A stretch of 64,000 nt of DNA from positions 932,030 through 996,029 of the forward strand of contig LR732703.1 in NCBI GenBank assembly GCA_902506565.1. The letters run 5' to 3'. How positions within the stretch are numbered: the first letter of the stretch is position 1; every line of letters starts with the position of its first letter. Below the pieces are notes generated by a model. It was not told the origin of the DNA and made no database searches. It saw only the letters and a list, made by a program, of their open reading frames with translations. This document shows positions 44,634 through 54,467 of this stretch, in pieces. The position numbers and the translations under genes were made by a program. Source of the stretch: Burkholderiales bacterium 8X. Its GTDB lineage: Bacteria; Pseudomonadota; Gammaproteobacteria; Burkholderiales; Burkholderiaceae_C.

Positions 44634-45650
44634 ATGCAAACCGTCACAGCCTCTTCTTCCATCCAGCCGACACCTGCCGTCCCCGGCGACCCGCTGCCGC
44701 CCACCACCGAGCGCTATGCGAGGACCATCGAAGCCTCCAAGCGCGTGCGCTGGGACATCGACCGCGACGTCATTCGCGGCCGCAGCTTCGACCTCGACCA
44801 GCAGTTCTTGCCGGACGGCCTGGCGCTCGCGAGCGAATTGCCGTTTCTCGATCTCGACCAGCAACGCTTCCTGGGCCAGGTCCAGGGCCGCACCTACGCC
44901 AACATGTTCGCGCTGGTCGAACGCTTCATCGGCGTCAAGATGCTCGAGCTGAGCCGTGACCACGGCTTCGGCGACCAGGTCGCGTTCGAGGCGATGGTGC
45001 GGCTGACCGACGAGGAACTGAAGCACCAGGAACTGTTCCGCCGCATCGAACGCATGGCCGGTGCGCAGATGCCGGCGGGCTACCGCTTCGACATCGCCGC
45101 GAACGATGTCGCCGCCTTCGTGCTCGGCAAGTCGACCTGGGCGGTGCTCGCGCTCACCTGCGACATCGAGCTGTTCTCGCTCGCGCATTACCGCGCCAGC
45201 ATTGACGGCGCGGACGGCCTCTCGCCGCTCTTCAAGGATGTCTTTCTCTTCCACTGGAAGGAAGAATCGCAGCACGTGATCGTCGACGAGCTCGAATGGC
45301 GCCGCGAAGACGCCCGGATCGCGTCCGACGCGGAGCGGGACGAAGCGGTCGGCGACCTGATCGCGCTGGTCGGCGGCATCGACGGCATCCTGCAGGCGCA
45401 GGCGGCGGCCGACGCGGCCTACTTCCTTGCAGCGAGCGGCTTCGAGCCCGAGGGCGAGCAGGCACGAGAAGTCGCGTCGGTGGTGCTCAAGGCCTACCGC
45501 TGGCAGTACATCGTCTCCGGCACGATGGAGCCGCGCTTCCTCAAGATGCTCTCCGGGCTGGTGAATGCCGACCAGATGCGGCGCATCGGCGAGGCGCTGG
45601 CGCCGCTCGCCTACGCGGTGCCGGCGAGCATGGCGCGCGCGGTGGCCTGA
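44634..45650 (+). CDS. Ferritin-like diiron protein
   Basis: This 338-residue helical protein has two Glu-x-x-His motifs, E128LKH131 and E211SQH214, with further carboxylates (Glu96, Glu179, Glu219) on neighbouring helices. This is the layout of a four-helix-bundle diiron site. It could be an N-oxygenase/AurF-like, fatty-acid or other substrate oxidase. CAGGAG precedes the ATG at 44634. It is divergent from the hydrolase-LuxR gene, which probably regulates it. I cannot name the substrate. Confidence 0.8.
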   Translation: MQTVTASSSIQPTPAVPGDPLPPTTERYARTIEASKRVRWDIDRDVIRGRSFDLDQQFLPDGLALASELPFLDLDQQRFLGQVQGRTYANMFALVERFIGVKMLELSRDHGFGDQVAFEAMVRLTDEELKHQELFRRIERMAGAQMPAGYRFDIAANDVAAFVLGKSTWAVLALTCDIELFSLAHYRASIDGADGLSPLFKDVFLFHWKEESQHVIVDELEWRREDARIASDAERDEAVGDLIALVGGIDGILQAQAAADAAYFLAASGFEPEGEQAREVASVVLKAYRWQYIVSGTMEPRFLKMLSGLVNADQMRRIGEALAPLAYAVPASMARAVA

Positions 45651-45672
45651 AGGCCTTCGACCGCGGCCCGGC

Positions 45673-47637
45673 TCAGCGCTTCGATGTCGCCAATGCGCGC
45701 TCGAACAGCGCCTGGAGTTCGCGCACCGAATAGGGCTTCTGCAGCAGATCGAACTCGCGGCTTCGCTCGTCGGCCAGCACGTGGCTGTAGCCGCTGGTCA
45801 GTACCACCGGTAGCCGGGGCCAGGTGCGGCGGATCTGCCGGGCGAGTTCGAGCCCGTTGGTGCCGGGCATCACGACATCGGAGAACACCAGGTCGAACTC
45901 GGCATGTCGCTGCTGGAGGATGGCGATCGCCTCTTGCGCATTGGCCGCGCGCGTGGCCAGGTGGCCCATCTCGACCAGCACGCCCTGGCCGAAGAGGCCG
46001 ACCTCGTCGTTGTCCTCGACCAGCAGGATCGAGAGGCTCCGGCTCGGTTCGGGCATCTCGGCCGAAGCGTCCGTTGCAGCGACCGGCTGGGTCTTGGCGG
46101 TGCGCGGCAGGTAGAGCGTGAAGCAGGTGCCCTCGCCCAGCCGGCTGCGGGCTTCGATCTCTCCGCCCGACTGCTTGGCGAAACCGTACACCTGGCTCAG
46201 GCCGAGGCCGGTGCCCTTGGAAATGCCCTTGGTCGTGAAGAAGGGCTCGAAGATCTGGCGCAGGTTCTCCGGCTCGATGCCGGTGCCGTTGTCCTCCATC
46301 GACAGCGCGACGAACTCGCCGCGTGCGGCCGCATGCCCGCGCACGCCCGGCACCTCGTCCACGTTGCGGGCGGAGATCACGAGGCGTCCGCCTTCCGGCA
46401 TGGCATCCCTCGCATTGATCACCATGTTGAGGACGGCCGTGTCGAACTGCCCCGCATCGGCCTCCACGCGGCCGAGCGGCTGCTCGAACCGAAGCTCGAG
46501 CTCGATGGGAGCGCCGAGCAGCGTCTCGATCATCTGGCGGATCGCCTCGATGCGCGCATCGACGCCGAAGACCTCGGGCCGCAGCGGCTGCTGCCGCGCG
46601 AAGGCGAGCAGCTGCCGGGTCAGGAGCGCCGCGCGATCGGCCGTATCGGCGATGGCCTGCACGTACCGGTTGCGCCGCTCCTCGTCGTCGCCGCTTCGCC
46701 TCAGCAACTCGACCGACGAACGGATGATGGTCAGCAGGTTGTTGAAGTCGTGCGCCACGCCGCCGGTCAGCCGGCCGATGGCTTCGAGCTTCTGGGCCTG
46801 GGCCAACGCATCGCGCGCCTGTTCCATCTGCTCCTGCGCACGCTTGCGGTCGGTGATGTCGCGGGTGATCTTGGCGAAGCCGATGTGCCGGCCCAACTCG
46901 TCATAGATCGGATCGATCAACACGCTGGCCCAGAACCGCGAGCCGTCCTTGCGCACCCGCCAGGCCTCGTTCTCGTACTTCTTCTCGGTGAGCGCCACCT
47001 GCAGCGCCCGAGCCGGCTCGCCGCGCTCGCGGTCTTCCGGCGTATAGAAGCGCGAGAAGTGCTGGCCGAGGATCTCGTGCGCCAGATAGCCCTTGATCAG
47101 CTGTGCACCGGCATTCCAGTTGCTGACCCGGCCATACGGGTCGAGCATGTAGATCGCATAGTCGCGAACGCCCTGCACCAGCAGCCGGAATCGCTCTTCG
47201 CTCGCGAAAAGCGCTTGCTCGGTATCGAGGACCTGCGAGAGGTCGCGCGTGACCTTGGCATAGCCGATCAGCACGCCGTCCGAATCGAACACCGGTTCGA
47301 TATGGACGCTGGTCCAGAACCGGGTGCCGTCCTTGCGGACCCGCCAGCCCTGCGCTTCGAACTTGCCTTCTTCGCGGGCGGTGCGGAGGGCTCGGCTCGG
47401 CAGCTCGGTGGCGACGTCCTCGGGCGTATAGAAGGTGCTGAACGGCCGACCGATGATCTCCTCGGCCATGTAGCCCTTGAGGCGCTGGGCGCCGGTGTTC
47501 CAGCTGCTCACCCGCCCCTGGGAATCGAGCAGGTAGATCGCGTAGTCCTTGATGCCGTTGACCAGGATCTGGAAGCGTCGGTCGCCGCCCAGCGGATCGT
47601 TCGCGTCGGTGTCTGCAGCGGAAGGCGATGAATTCAT
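45673..47637 (-). CDS. Double-PAS hybrid histidine kinase with C-terminal receiver
   Basis: This 654-residue cytoplasmic protein has two similar PAS/PAC repeats (residues about 20-145 and 148-270, each with DYAIYLLD or DYAIYMLD and a WRVRKDGxRFW block). HisKA with GGVAHDFNNLL, HATPase (MEDNGTGIEP, GTGLGLSQVYG) and a receiver (LLVEDNDEVG, FSDVVMPGTNG) follow. No membrane helix is seen. It is the hybrid type that phosphorylates its own receiver and usually acts on a separate effector. The paired PAS repeats look like an internal duplication. Confidence 0.93.
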   Translation of the reverse strand: MNSSPSAADTDANDPLGGDRRFQILVNGIKDYAIYLLDSQGRVSSWNTGAQRLKGYMAEEIIGRPFSTFYTPEDVATELPSRALRTAREEGKFEAQGWRVRKDGTRFWTSVHIEPVFDSDGVLIGYAKVTRDLSQVLDTEQALFASEERFRLLVQGVRDYAIYMLDPYGRVSNWNAGAQLIKGYLAHEILGQHFSRFYTPEDRERGEPARALQVALTEKKYENEAWRVRKDGSRFWASVLIDPIYDELGRHIGFAKITRDITDRKRAQEQMEQARDALAQAQKLEAIGRLTGGVAHDFNNLLTIIRSSVELLRRSGDDEERRNRYVQAIADTADRAALLTRQLLAFARQQPLRPEVFGVDARIEAIRQMIETLLGAPIELELRFEQPLGRVEADAGQFDTAVLNMVINARDAMPEGGRLVISARNVDEVPGVRGHAAARGEFVALSMEDNGTGIEPENLRQIFEPFFTTKGISKGTGLGLSQVYGFAKQSGGEIEARSRLGEGTCFTLYLPRTAKTQPVAATDASAEMPEPSRSLSILLVEDNDEVGLFGQGVLVEMGHLATRAANAQEAIAILQQRHAEFDLVFSDVVMPGTNGLELARQIRRTWPRLPVVLTSGYSHVLADERSREFDLLQKPYSVRELQALFERALATSKR

Positions 47638-47807
47638 GAAAAGCGTGTCGGGTGCACGGCGACAAGGCGCCGCATCACGGAGGATCGAAAAGGATTTTCC
47701 CGATTTTCTCGCGCCTTGCGAATAAGGCGTTGCGTCATTGCGCGCCGGCGCGACTTGTTGCCGTTTGTGGGGTCTCTAAACTCGCCGGACCCCACCCAGG
47801 AGCCGAC

Positions 47808-48476
47808 ATGATCACCTTGCACCACTGCGTCAGCGCACGTTCGTTTCGGCCGCTCTGGATGCTGGAGGAGATCGGACTCGACTACGAGCTCCGGATGCTG
47901 CCTTTTCCGCCGCGCGTGCATGCGCGTTCGTACCTGTCGATCAACCCGCTCGGAACCATTCCGGCACTCTTTGACGGCGACCTGCGGATGACCGAATCGG
48001 CCGCCATCTGCCAATACCTGGCGGCCCGTTTCTCGCCGGGCCGGCTCGATGTCGACGTCGCCGATCCGGCGTTCGGTGCCTACCTCAACCATCTGCATTT
48101 CGGTGAAGCCACCCTCACCTTTCCGCAGACGCTGGTGCTGCGCTATGCCCACTTCGAGACCGGCGAGCGCCGCCAGCCGCAGGTTGCGGAGGACTACGGC
48201 AAGTGGTTCCTCGCGCGCCTTCGCACGCTGGAGCCGCTCCTGGCCGAGCGCGAGTTCCTGTGTGCGGGGCGCTTCACCGCCGCGGACGTGTCGGTCGGCT
48301 ATGCCCTGCTGCTCGCCGAGCACCTCGGCCTCGACAAGGGCTTCACGCCGGCGGTCGAGTCCTATTGGGCGCGGCTGAAGGCTCGGCCGGCTTTTCAGGC
48401 GGCCTTGCGCGCGCAGGAGAAGGCGGCCAAGGAGCAAGGCGTTCCGACGATGCCGTCGCCGGACATCCGGCCCTGA
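47808..48476 (+). CDS. Glutathione S-transferase family protein
   Basis: This 222-residue GST has the thioredoxin-like N-domain (MITLHHCVSARSFRP; PLGTIPALFDGDLRMTESAAI with the cis-Pro and ES glutathione-binding residues) and a helical C-domain (GRFTAADVSVGYALLL). The AGGAG site 6 nt ahead of the ATG at 47808 fixes the start. Typical roles are conjugation, isomerisation or peroxide reduction with glutathione. It converges on the GntR gene. Confidence 0.9.
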   Translation: MITLHHCVSARSFRPLWMLEEIGLDYELRMLPFPPRVHARSYLSINPLGTIPALFDGDLRMTESAAICQYLAARFSPGRLDVDVADPAFGAYLNHLHFGEATLTFPQTLVLRYAHFETGERRQPQVAEDYGKWFLARLRTLEPLLAEREFLCAGRFTAADVSVGYALLLAEHLGLDKGFTPAVESYWARLKARPAFQAALRAQEKAAKEQGVPTMPSPDIRP

Positions 48477-48540
48477 GGTCGTCGAACAACCTGCCGCAAG
48501 CTGAGCGGCTGGCTTCGACTCGAACGGGACCCGCGGCCAG

Positions 48541-49323
48541 CTAGCCGGCCGCGTGACGCGCCAGGTGTACCTGGTGCAAGGTGATCTTGCGCACCTCTGC
48601 CTGGCTGGTCTGGATGTGCGCCCGCAGCAGCATCGCGGCCTGCTCGCCGCGGTGAGCGCGCACCGCCTTCAGGATCTTGGCGTGCTCGTCGTAGGTGGCG
48701 TCGATGCGCGGCTGCTGCGTGAAGTCGAGGCGTCGGATGATGCGGATGCGGTCGGTCAGGTCGCGGTGTACCCGGGCCATCTCGGCATTGCCGGCGGCCG
48801 CGACCAGCGAGCAATGAAAGGCCTCGTCCCACTGCGCGACGCGGGCGGCGTCGGTGGAGCGTTCCGCATTCGGCACGAGCCAGATGTCGGCCAGTTCCTG
48901 AAGCATGCCGCGATCGATGTGCCGGTCGGTCTCGCACAGGCGATGGGCCGCCGTGGTCTCCAGCACCATGCGCAGGTCGTAGAGCTGCTCGAACTGGTCG
49001 AAGTCGAAAGGCAGCACCCGCCAGCCGCTTCGAAACAGCACCTCGACATAGCCCTCCTGCTGGAGCCGGAACAAGGCCTGCCGCACCGGCGTGCGCGAGA
49101 CGCCGAGCCGCTCGCTCACCTCGTTCTCGGTGAAGCGGTCGCCGGGCACCATGCGGAACTCGGCGACATCGCGCTTGAGCTGTGCATAGACCTCGTCGGC
49201 ACGGGTGCGGAACAAGGTCGCAGGATCGACCGCGAGGGTTCGCCGAGGCTCGGCGGCGATCGGCACGGCCGGGGCGGAGCGGACAGGTTTGCGAACGGTA
49301 CGGGGAGCTTGAACGGTAGCCAC
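48541..49323 (-). CDS. GntR-family (FCD/FadR-type) transcriptional regulator
   Basis: This 260-residue regulator has a winged HTH near residues 45-105 (AQLKRDVAEFRMVPGDRFTE, then RLGVSRTPVRQALFRL) and an FCD-type C-terminal ligand-binding domain with a probable metal site (Asp and His residues around 165-245). It has an unusually long basic N-terminus. It ends the 15-kb cluster and is co-oriented with it. It is the best candidate to bind the CTTGTA-N2-CAAGAC sites at 56708 and 63316. Confidence 0.9.
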   Translation of the reverse strand: MATVQAPRTVRKPVRSAPAVPIAAEPRRTLAVDPATLFRTRADEVYAQLKRDVAEFRMVPGDRFTENEVSERLGVSRTPVRQALFRLQQEGYVEVLFRSGWRVLPFDFDQFEQLYDLRMVLETTAAHRLCETDRHIDRGMLQELADIWLVPNAERSTDAARVAQWDEAFHCSLVAAAGNAEMARVHRDLTDRIRIIRRLDFTQQPRIDATYDEHAKILKAVRAHRGEQAAMLLRAHIQTSQAEVRKITLHQVHLARHAAG

Positions 49324-49349
49324 CGCGGGATGTTAGTCGCTGGACTGCT

Positions 49350-50027
49350 CTACAGGACCGCGAGCAGCGCGCTGCTCGGGGCGGTCCAGCCGACGATGCC
49401 GCCTTGCGCGCGAATCATCGCGAGCGTGGCGGCCTTGAACGCCGGAAAGTAGCTCTCGGTGCAGTCCTCCAGCAGCAGGCCGTCGTAGCCGCGGTCGTTG
49501 GCCTCGCGCATCGTGGTCTGCACGCAGACCTCGGTGGTCACGCCGGCGAAGAGCAGGTGCGCGATACCGCGGGCCTTCAGCAGTTCGTCGAGTCCGGTGG
49601 CGTAAAAGGCACCCTTGCCCGGCTTGTCGATGACGATTTCGCCGTCGACCGGCGCCAGCGCCTCGACGATCTGGCTGCCGGGTTCGCCCGCCACCAGGAT
49701 GCGGCCCATCGGCCCGCGGTCGCCGATGCGCAACCGCGGATTGCCGCGATTGAGCTTGGCGGGCGGGCAATCCGACAAGTCGGGCCGGTGGGCCTCGCGG
49801 GTGTGCACCACCAGGCCACCTGCACGCCGCCAGGCAGCGAGCATCGTCCGGGTGGCCGGCACGATGGCTTCGAGCAAGGCCACGTCGTTGCCGAGCGATT
49901 CGCCGAAGCCGCCGGGCTCGATGAAGTCGCGCTGCATGTCGATGATCACCAGCGCCGTCTTCGAAACTTCGAAGTCGTAGACGAAGGGGGCTGCGTCCAT
50001 TCGCAGCGCAGGGCTTGTCGTCGTCAT
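49350..50027 (-). CDS. Isochorismatase-like cysteine hydrolase, BiuH/TrtA-type candidate
   Basis: This 225-residue cysteine hydrolase has the triad Asp30 (VIIDMQRDF), Lys135 (IDKPGKGAF) and Cys168 ([11 protein letters not shown]). The segments [16 protein letters not shown] and [10 protein letters not shown] follow the pattern of biuret/triuret hydrolases. Such enzymes hydrolyse an N-carbamoyl amide, releasing ammonia. It is about one-half to two-thirds similar by eye to the second copy at 51801, so the two may divide triuret and biuret. Its ATG overlaps the ABC ATPase stop (ATGA). Which substrate belongs to which copy is unknown. Confidence 0.82.
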   Translation of the reverse strand: MTTTSPALRMDAAPFVYDFEVSKTALVIIDMQRDFIEPGGFGESLGNDVALLEAIVPATRTMLAAWRRAGGLVVHTREAHRPDLSDCPPAKLNRGNPRLRIGDRGPMGRILVAGEPGSQIVEALAPVDGEIVIDKPGKGAFYATGLDELLKARGIAHLLFAGVTTEVCVQTTMREANDRGYDGLLLEDCTESYFPAFKAATLAMIRAQGGIVGWTAPSSALLAVL

Positions 50028-51784
50028 GCAGGCTCCTCGGCGTCGCTCGCCACTGCGGCCGAGGCTTCGCGCGGTCGTCCATGATCGTCGCCATGTTCGT
50101 TGCCATGGTCACCGCCGCCCATGTGGGCGCCGAGCACGTGGCGCTCGGCCGATGCGGCATCGCATTCGTACACGATCCGGCCCTCGCTCATCACCACGAT
50201 GCGGTCGGCGAGTTCGAGCAGCTCGTCGATGTCCTCGCTCACCAACAGCACCGCGCCGCCGCTGGCCCGCACCTGCATGATGCGGCCGTGGATCTCGGCG
50301 ACGGCGGCGAAGTCGAGGCCGAACACCGGGTTGGCCGCGATCAGCACCGCGATCTCGCCGGCCAGTTCCCGTGCCAGCACCGCGCGCTGCACGTTGCCAC
50401 CCGACAGGCTCCTGATCGCCGCGCCTTCGCCCTGGGTCTTGATGCCGTACTCGGCGATCCACTCCCGTGCGCGGCTTCGCCACATGCCGAAGCGCAGCAG
50501 CCCGCCGCTGGCGAGCGGCGGCTGGTCGAAATCGCGCAGGGCCATGTTCTCCGCCACGCTGAGGTCGCCGACGCAGGCATTGCGAAGCGGCTCCTCCGGC
50601 AGGCTGCGCACCTTCATGCGGCGGTTTTCGGCGCGGGTGGCCCGGTAGGGCGCGCCGTTGACCGTGACGCTGCCGCCAAGGCGTGTCCGCTGCCCCACCA
50701 AAGCCTCGACCAGCTCGCGCTGGCCGTTGCCGGACACGCCGGCGATGCCGAGGATTTCGCCGGCCCGCACCCGAAGGCCAAGGCGGTCGACCGCGAGCGT
50801 TCCGCGATCGCCCGGCGCGACCAGGTCGACCACTTCAAGGACCACCGGCGCGTCGTGCGGGACGGCTGCGGCCGCATGCAGGGCACGGCCGGTGATCGGT
50901 GTCGTGAGGGAAGTCGGAGTGGGAGTGGGAGTGGGAGTGAAACTCAAATTGCCAGTCGTATCGGCCTTGCCACCGACATCGCCGGCGCCCTCGCCCTCGC
51001 CCTCGCCCATCATCGATGCGGCGAGCTGCGCCGGCCGCGTCTCCGCGACCCGGCAATGCTTCACCGCCTTGCCACGTCGCAGCACCGTCACCGCATCGGC
51101 ATAGGCCATCACCTCGCGGAACTTGTGCGTGATGATGAGCACGGTGCACAGGCCGCTCTGCGCGAAGGCGCGCACATGGCCCAGCACCTCGTCCGCCTCC
51201 TGCGGCGTCAGCACCGAGGTCGGCTCGTCCAGGATCAGGAGCCGCGGCTTCAGGTAAAGCTGCTTCAGCAGTTCGAGCTTCTGCTTCTCGCCGGCGGCCA
51301 GCGACGAAGGCGTCACGTCCAGGTCGAGCCGGAAAGGCGTCGTCGCCAGGAAGGCCTCGAGTTCGGCGCGCTGGCGCTTCCAGTCGATTACCGCGGGCGT
51401 CTTGCCGCCGGCCAGCAGCAGGTTCTCTGCGACCGTCATGCCGGGCGCCAGGGTGAAGTGCTGGTAGACCATGCCGATGCCGAGCGAGCGCGCCACGGTC
51501 GGGTGCGAGATGTCCTGCTCGCGCCCGTCGATCAGGATGCTGCCTTCCTCCGCGCGCTGGAAGCCGGCCACGCACTTGACGAGCGTGCTCTTGCCGGCGC
51601 CGTTCTCGCCGAGCAGCGCATGCACGCTGCCGGGCTCGACCCGCATCGTCACGCTGTCCATCGCGGTGAAGGCGCCGAAGCGCTTGGTGAGCTGGTAGGT
51701 GTCGAGCGCCAGGGCGCCGGTGCCGGCAGGCAAGGCGCCGATGCGGCGGGCCGGTTCCGGGTCGTGCAGTTGGGGATTCGCCAT
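50024..51784 (-). CDS. Double-NBD ATPase of a BMP-type ABC transporter
   Basis: This 586-residue ATPase of the nucleoside/sugar-type ABC family carries two nucleotide-binding domains. The first has [12 protein letters not shown] (Walker A) and [11 protein letters not shown] (Walker B); the second has [12 protein letters not shown] (degenerate A site) and the signature [16 protein letters not shown] low-complexity linker of EG and TP repeats (about residues 270-310), encoded by hexamer repeats, joins them. The C-terminus is His/Asp/Gly-rich. It powers the permeases at 53547 and 54464. Confidence 0.93.
   Translation of the reverse strand: MANPQLHDPEPARRIGALPAGTGALALDTYQLTKRFGAFTAMDSVTMRVEPGSVHALLGENGAGKSTLVKCVAGFQRAEEGSILIDGREQDISHPTVARSLGIGMVYQHFTLAPGMTVAENLLLAGGKTPAVIDWKRQRAELEAFLATTPFRLDLDVTPSSLAAGEKQKLELLKQLYLKPRLLILDEPTSVLTPQEADEVLGHVRAFAQSGLCTVLIITHKFREVMAYADAVTVLRRGKAVKHCRVAETRPAQLAASMMGEGEGEGAGDVGGKADTTGNLSFTPTPTPTPTSLTTPITGRALHAAAAVPHDAPVVLEVVDLVAPGDRGTLAVDRLGLRVRAGEILGIAGVSGNGQRELVEALVGQRTRLGGSVTVNGAPYRATRAENRRMKVRSLPEEPLRNACVGDLSVAENMALRDFDQPPLASGGLLRFGMWRSRAREWIAEYGIKTQGEGAAIRSLSGGNVQRAVLARELAGEIAVLIAANPVFGLDFAAVAEIHGRIMQVRASGGAVLLVSEDIDELLELADRIVVMSEGRIVYECDAASAERHVLGAHMGGGDHGNEHGDDHGRPREASAAVASDAEEPA
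50916..51004. repeat. In-frame hexanucleotide repeats inside the ABC ATPase gene
   Basis: Four GGAGTG units (50916-50939) and three GCCCTC units (50987-51004) lie within the linker region. On the coding strand they encode (TP)n and (EG)n. Because units are 6 bp, slippage would change linker length without breaking the frame. Confidence 0.85.
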
Positions 51785-51800
51785 GAGTTCGAGGCCTCGG

Positions 51801-52487
51801 CTAGGCCAGCGCTTCCAGCAGCGCCGCTGACTCTGCATGCGCGCCGAAGACGCCGCCCTGCATCGTGATCATCTTGAGTGCCGCCAGGTGGTTGCCGTGA
51901 TCGGTGGCGGCGGTGCAGTCCGACAGCAGCAGGCACTCGAAGCCGCGATCGTTGGCATCGCGCATGGTGGTGTGCACGCAGACGTCGGTGGTGATGCCGG
52001 CCAGGATCAGGTTGCGAATGCCGCGGGTGCGCAGCACCAGCTCCAGGTCGGTGGCATAGAAGGCGCCCTTGCCCGGCTTGTCGATGACGACTTCGCCGCC
52101 GACGGGCGCGAGTTCGGGTATCAGCTCCCAGCCCGGCTCGCCCCGGATCAGGATGCGCCCGCAGGGGCCGAGGTCGCCGATGCCGACGCCGCTCGCGCCG
52201 ATCTGGCGCGAACGCCACCGCTTGTTCGGCGGCAGGTCGGCCAGGTCGGGCCGATGCCCTTCGCGGGTGTGGATCACCTGGAAGCCGAGCGGCCGGAGCG
52301 CCGCCAGCGTTCGCGCGATCGGCTGGATCGGCGCCTGCACCAGCGACAGGTCGTAGCCCATCACGTCGACATAGCCGCCCTTGCCGCAGAAGTCGGTCTG
52401 CATGTCGATGACGATCAGCGCCGTGTTGTCCGGACGCAAATCGCCGTCGTAGGGCCAGGCGTAAGGCTGGGCGGCGACGGTCGTCAT
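51801..52487 (-). CDS. biuH: Biuret hydrolase-like cysteine hydrolase (BiuH/TrtA type)
   Basis: This 228-residue enzyme has the triad Asp28 (IVIDMQTDF), Lys137 (IDKPGKGAF) and Cys170 ([11 protein letters not shown]). The segments [33 protein letters not shown] and [14 protein letters not shown] closely match biuret amidohydrolase as I remember the family. Biuret hydrolase yields allophanate and ammonia, which AtzF then degrades. Triuret hydrolase (TrtA) is very similar, so the symbol is provisional. The ATG at 52487 overlaps the formamidase stop (ATGA). Confidence 0.83.
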   Translation of the reverse strand: MTTVAAQPYAWPYDGDLRPDNTALIVIDMQTDFCGKGGYVDVMGYDLSLVQAPIQPIARTLAALRPLGFQVIHTREGHRPDLADLPPNKRWRSRQIGASGVGIGDLGPCGRILIRGEPGWELIPELAPVGGEVVIDKPGKGAFYATDLELVLRTRGIRNLILAGITTDVCVHTTMRDANDRGFECLLLSDCTAATDHGNHLAALKMITMQGGVFGAHAESAALLEALA

Positions 52488-53539
52488 GAGCGCTCGCCGG
52501 CCGCCGGCGGCATCGGAGGAATCTGCGGCACCAGCGGATGCGACTCGGCGCCCTTGTAAGCCCGCACGGGTGCGCCGAAGCCGAAGCCGGTGCCGTCGAC
52601 CACCTGCACCTGGTCGCTCCAGCGCAGCCGGTAGCTGCCGTTCGCCATGTCGCGCATGTAGGTGTACGGAAAGTCCTGCGCGCCGCCCTTCACCGCGACA
52701 TAGCCGCGGTGGTAGAGCTGGTAGATGTTGTTCTCCACGCCCCAGCCGGTGCGGGCCTCTCGCACCAGGTCGGGCCGCAGTTCGCAGGTGATGATCTCGT
52801 CGACCCGGCCGCCGCCCTCGACCATCACCGTGCCGTCGAAGCTGCAGAACATGCCCTCGCCCATCGAATCGAAGCTGCCGTCGCTGCCGCACAGGCAGAC
52901 GCTCGCGGTGTAGGCCAGGTTGCAGAAGGCGTTGGCCTGGTTGGTGATCTTCCAGGCATGGCGGATGGGCGCCGTGTAGCCCGCGGTGCGAAGGATGATC
53001 TCCGCACCCTTGTACGCAGCCTCGCGCGCCATCTCGGGCAGCATGCCGTCGTGGCAGATGATGAGCGCCAGCTTGCAGCCGTTCGGCCCGTCGCAGACCG
53101 GCACGCCGACGTTGCCGGGCTCCCAGGGCTCGACCGGAACCCACGGGTGCATCTTTCGGTAGTAGAGCCGGATGGCGCCCTTGTCGTCGATGACGAGGCC
53201 GCTGTTGTACGGATTGCCGCCGGGATTGGCTTCCATGATCGAGAAGCAGCCCCAGATGGTGTGGTCGATGCAGGCCTGCCGCAAGGCCGCCACCTCGGGG
53301 CCGTCGAGCGTACACATGAGTTCGGGCGAGGTGTCCATCGAGAGCCCGTGCAGCGAATACTCCGGGAACACCACCAGGTCCATGGTGCCCTGGTTGCGCC
53401 GCGCCTTGCCGACCAGGCCGACGATGCGCTGCACCTGCGCCGCCAGCTCGTCCGGCGTGCGAACCACCGGCAGCTGGCACTGCACCAGGCCGACCACGAC
53501 GCCGTGCGCCGATTTGTTGAGACCGCCGAGACCGCTCAT
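52484..53539 (-). CDS. amiF: Formamidase-like nitrilase-superfamily amidase
   Basis: This 351-residue amidase has the Glu-Lys-Cys triad as Glu60 ([10 protein letters not shown]), Lys129 (YYRKMHPW) and Cys162 ([10 protein letters not shown]). The N-terminus [20 protein letters not shown] is typical of formamidase AmiF rather than the longer aliphatic amidase AmiE. It would release ammonia from formamide or a similar small amide. In this cluster the true substrate may be another short amide produced in the pathway. It lies 7 bp after the permease gene and is coupled to the biuret hydrolase-like gene. Confidence 0.85.
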   Translation of the reverse strand: MSGLGGLNKSAHGVVVGLVQCQLPVVRTPDELAAQVQRIVGLVGKARRNQGTMDLVVFPEYSLHGLSMDTSPELMCTLDGPEVAALRQACIDHTIWGCFSIMEANPGGNPYNSGLVIDDKGAIRLYYRKMHPWVPVEPWEPGNVGVPVCDGPNGCKLALIICHDGMLPEMAREAAYKGAEIILRTAGYTAPIRHAWKITNQANAFCNLAYTASVCLCGSDGSFDSMGEGMFCSFDGTVMVEGGGRVDEIITCELRPDLVREARTGWGVENNIYQLYHRGYVAVKGGAQDFPYTYMRDMANGSYRLRWSDQVQVVDGTGFGFGAPVRAYKGAESHPLVPQIPPMPPAAGERS

Positions 53540-53546
53540 GAATACC

Positions 53547-54467
53547 TCATCGAATGGAAGACAGTTCGCCCGGGCTGCCGATCGCGATGCTGTCCGGCTT
53601 GCAGGTCAGCACCAGGATCACCAGGGTCAGTACATAGGGCACGGTGTTGAAGAGGTGGTAGCCCCAACCCACGCCGATCGATTGCAGGGCCGGGCCGATC
53701 GCGCCCGCACCGCCGAAGAGCAGCGCTGCACCGACGCAGCGCAGCGGACTCCAGCGCGCGAAGATGACCAGCGCCACCGCGATCAGGCCCTGCCCGCTCG
53801 AGATGCCTTCGTTCCAGCTGCCCGGATAGAAGAGCGTGAGCGATGCGCCGCCGAGGCCGGCGATGGCGCCACCCGCGGTGGTCGCCGCGATGCGGATGCC
53901 GTTGACCGAATAGCCGAGCGCGCGCGCGGCGTTGGCCGAGTCGCCGGCCATGCGCACCAGGAGCCCTGCCCGTGTCCGCGCGAAGGCCCACCACAGGAAG
54001 AGCGCCAGCACCAGGCCGATCGGCACCAGCGCATTGACCTGCAGCGCCGACTGCACCACTGCGTTGTCGCTCCAGGCGCCGAGCGGAATCGACGGCAGCT
54101 GCGGCGCCTGGGGCTGGATCAGGGGCTTGCCCAGGTAGAACGCGAGCCCGGTGCCGAACAGCATCAGCGCGATGCCGGTCGCCACGTCGTTGACCCGGTC
54201 GAGCGAGCACAGCAAGCCGTGCAGCAGCGCCAGCAAGGCACCGGCCACGGCCCCGGCGAGCACGCCGAGCCAGGCCGAGTCGGTCAGCCAGGCGCCGCCG
54301 AAGGCCGCCATCGCCGACAGCACCAGCACGCCTTCGAGACCGAGATTGATGCGGCCTGATTTCTCGGTCAGGCATTCGCCCAGGCTCACGAACAGGAACG
54401 GCGCACCCACGCGCAGCGCACCGCCGACGATGCCGGCAAGGAGCGCGACCCACTGGTCCGGGCTCAT
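53547..54467 (-). CDS. BMP-type ABC transporter permease (YufQ-like)
   Basis: This 306-residue permease has about eight membrane segments, with GECLTEKSGRINLGLEGV (about residues 30-47), typical of nucleoside/BMP-type importers. It pairs with the permease at 54464. The ATG at 54467 overlaps the upstream stop (ATGA). The cargo is presumably a purine- or urea-like nitrogen compound. Confidence 0.9.
   Translation of the reverse strand: MSPDQWVALLAGIVGGALRVGAPFLFVSLGECLTEKSGRINLGLEGVLVLSAMAAFGGAWLTDSAWLGVLAGAVAGALLALLHGLLCSLDRVNDVATGIALMLFGTGLAFYLGKPLIQPQAPQLPSIPLGAWSDNAVVQSALQVNALVPIGLVLALFLWWAFARTRAGLLVRMAGDSANAARALGYSVNGIRIAATTAGGAIAGLGGASLTLFYPGSWNEGISSGQGLIAVALVIFARWSPLRCVGAALLFGGAGAIGPALQSIGVGWGYHLFNTVPYVLTLVILVLTCKPDSIAIGSPGELSSIR

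Noticed and set aside
51801..53480. A single open frame suggesting a fusion of formamidase and biuret-hydrolase genes
   Set aside because: The upstream half is out of the formamidase frame; the two proteins have separate intact starts with an ATGA overlap.
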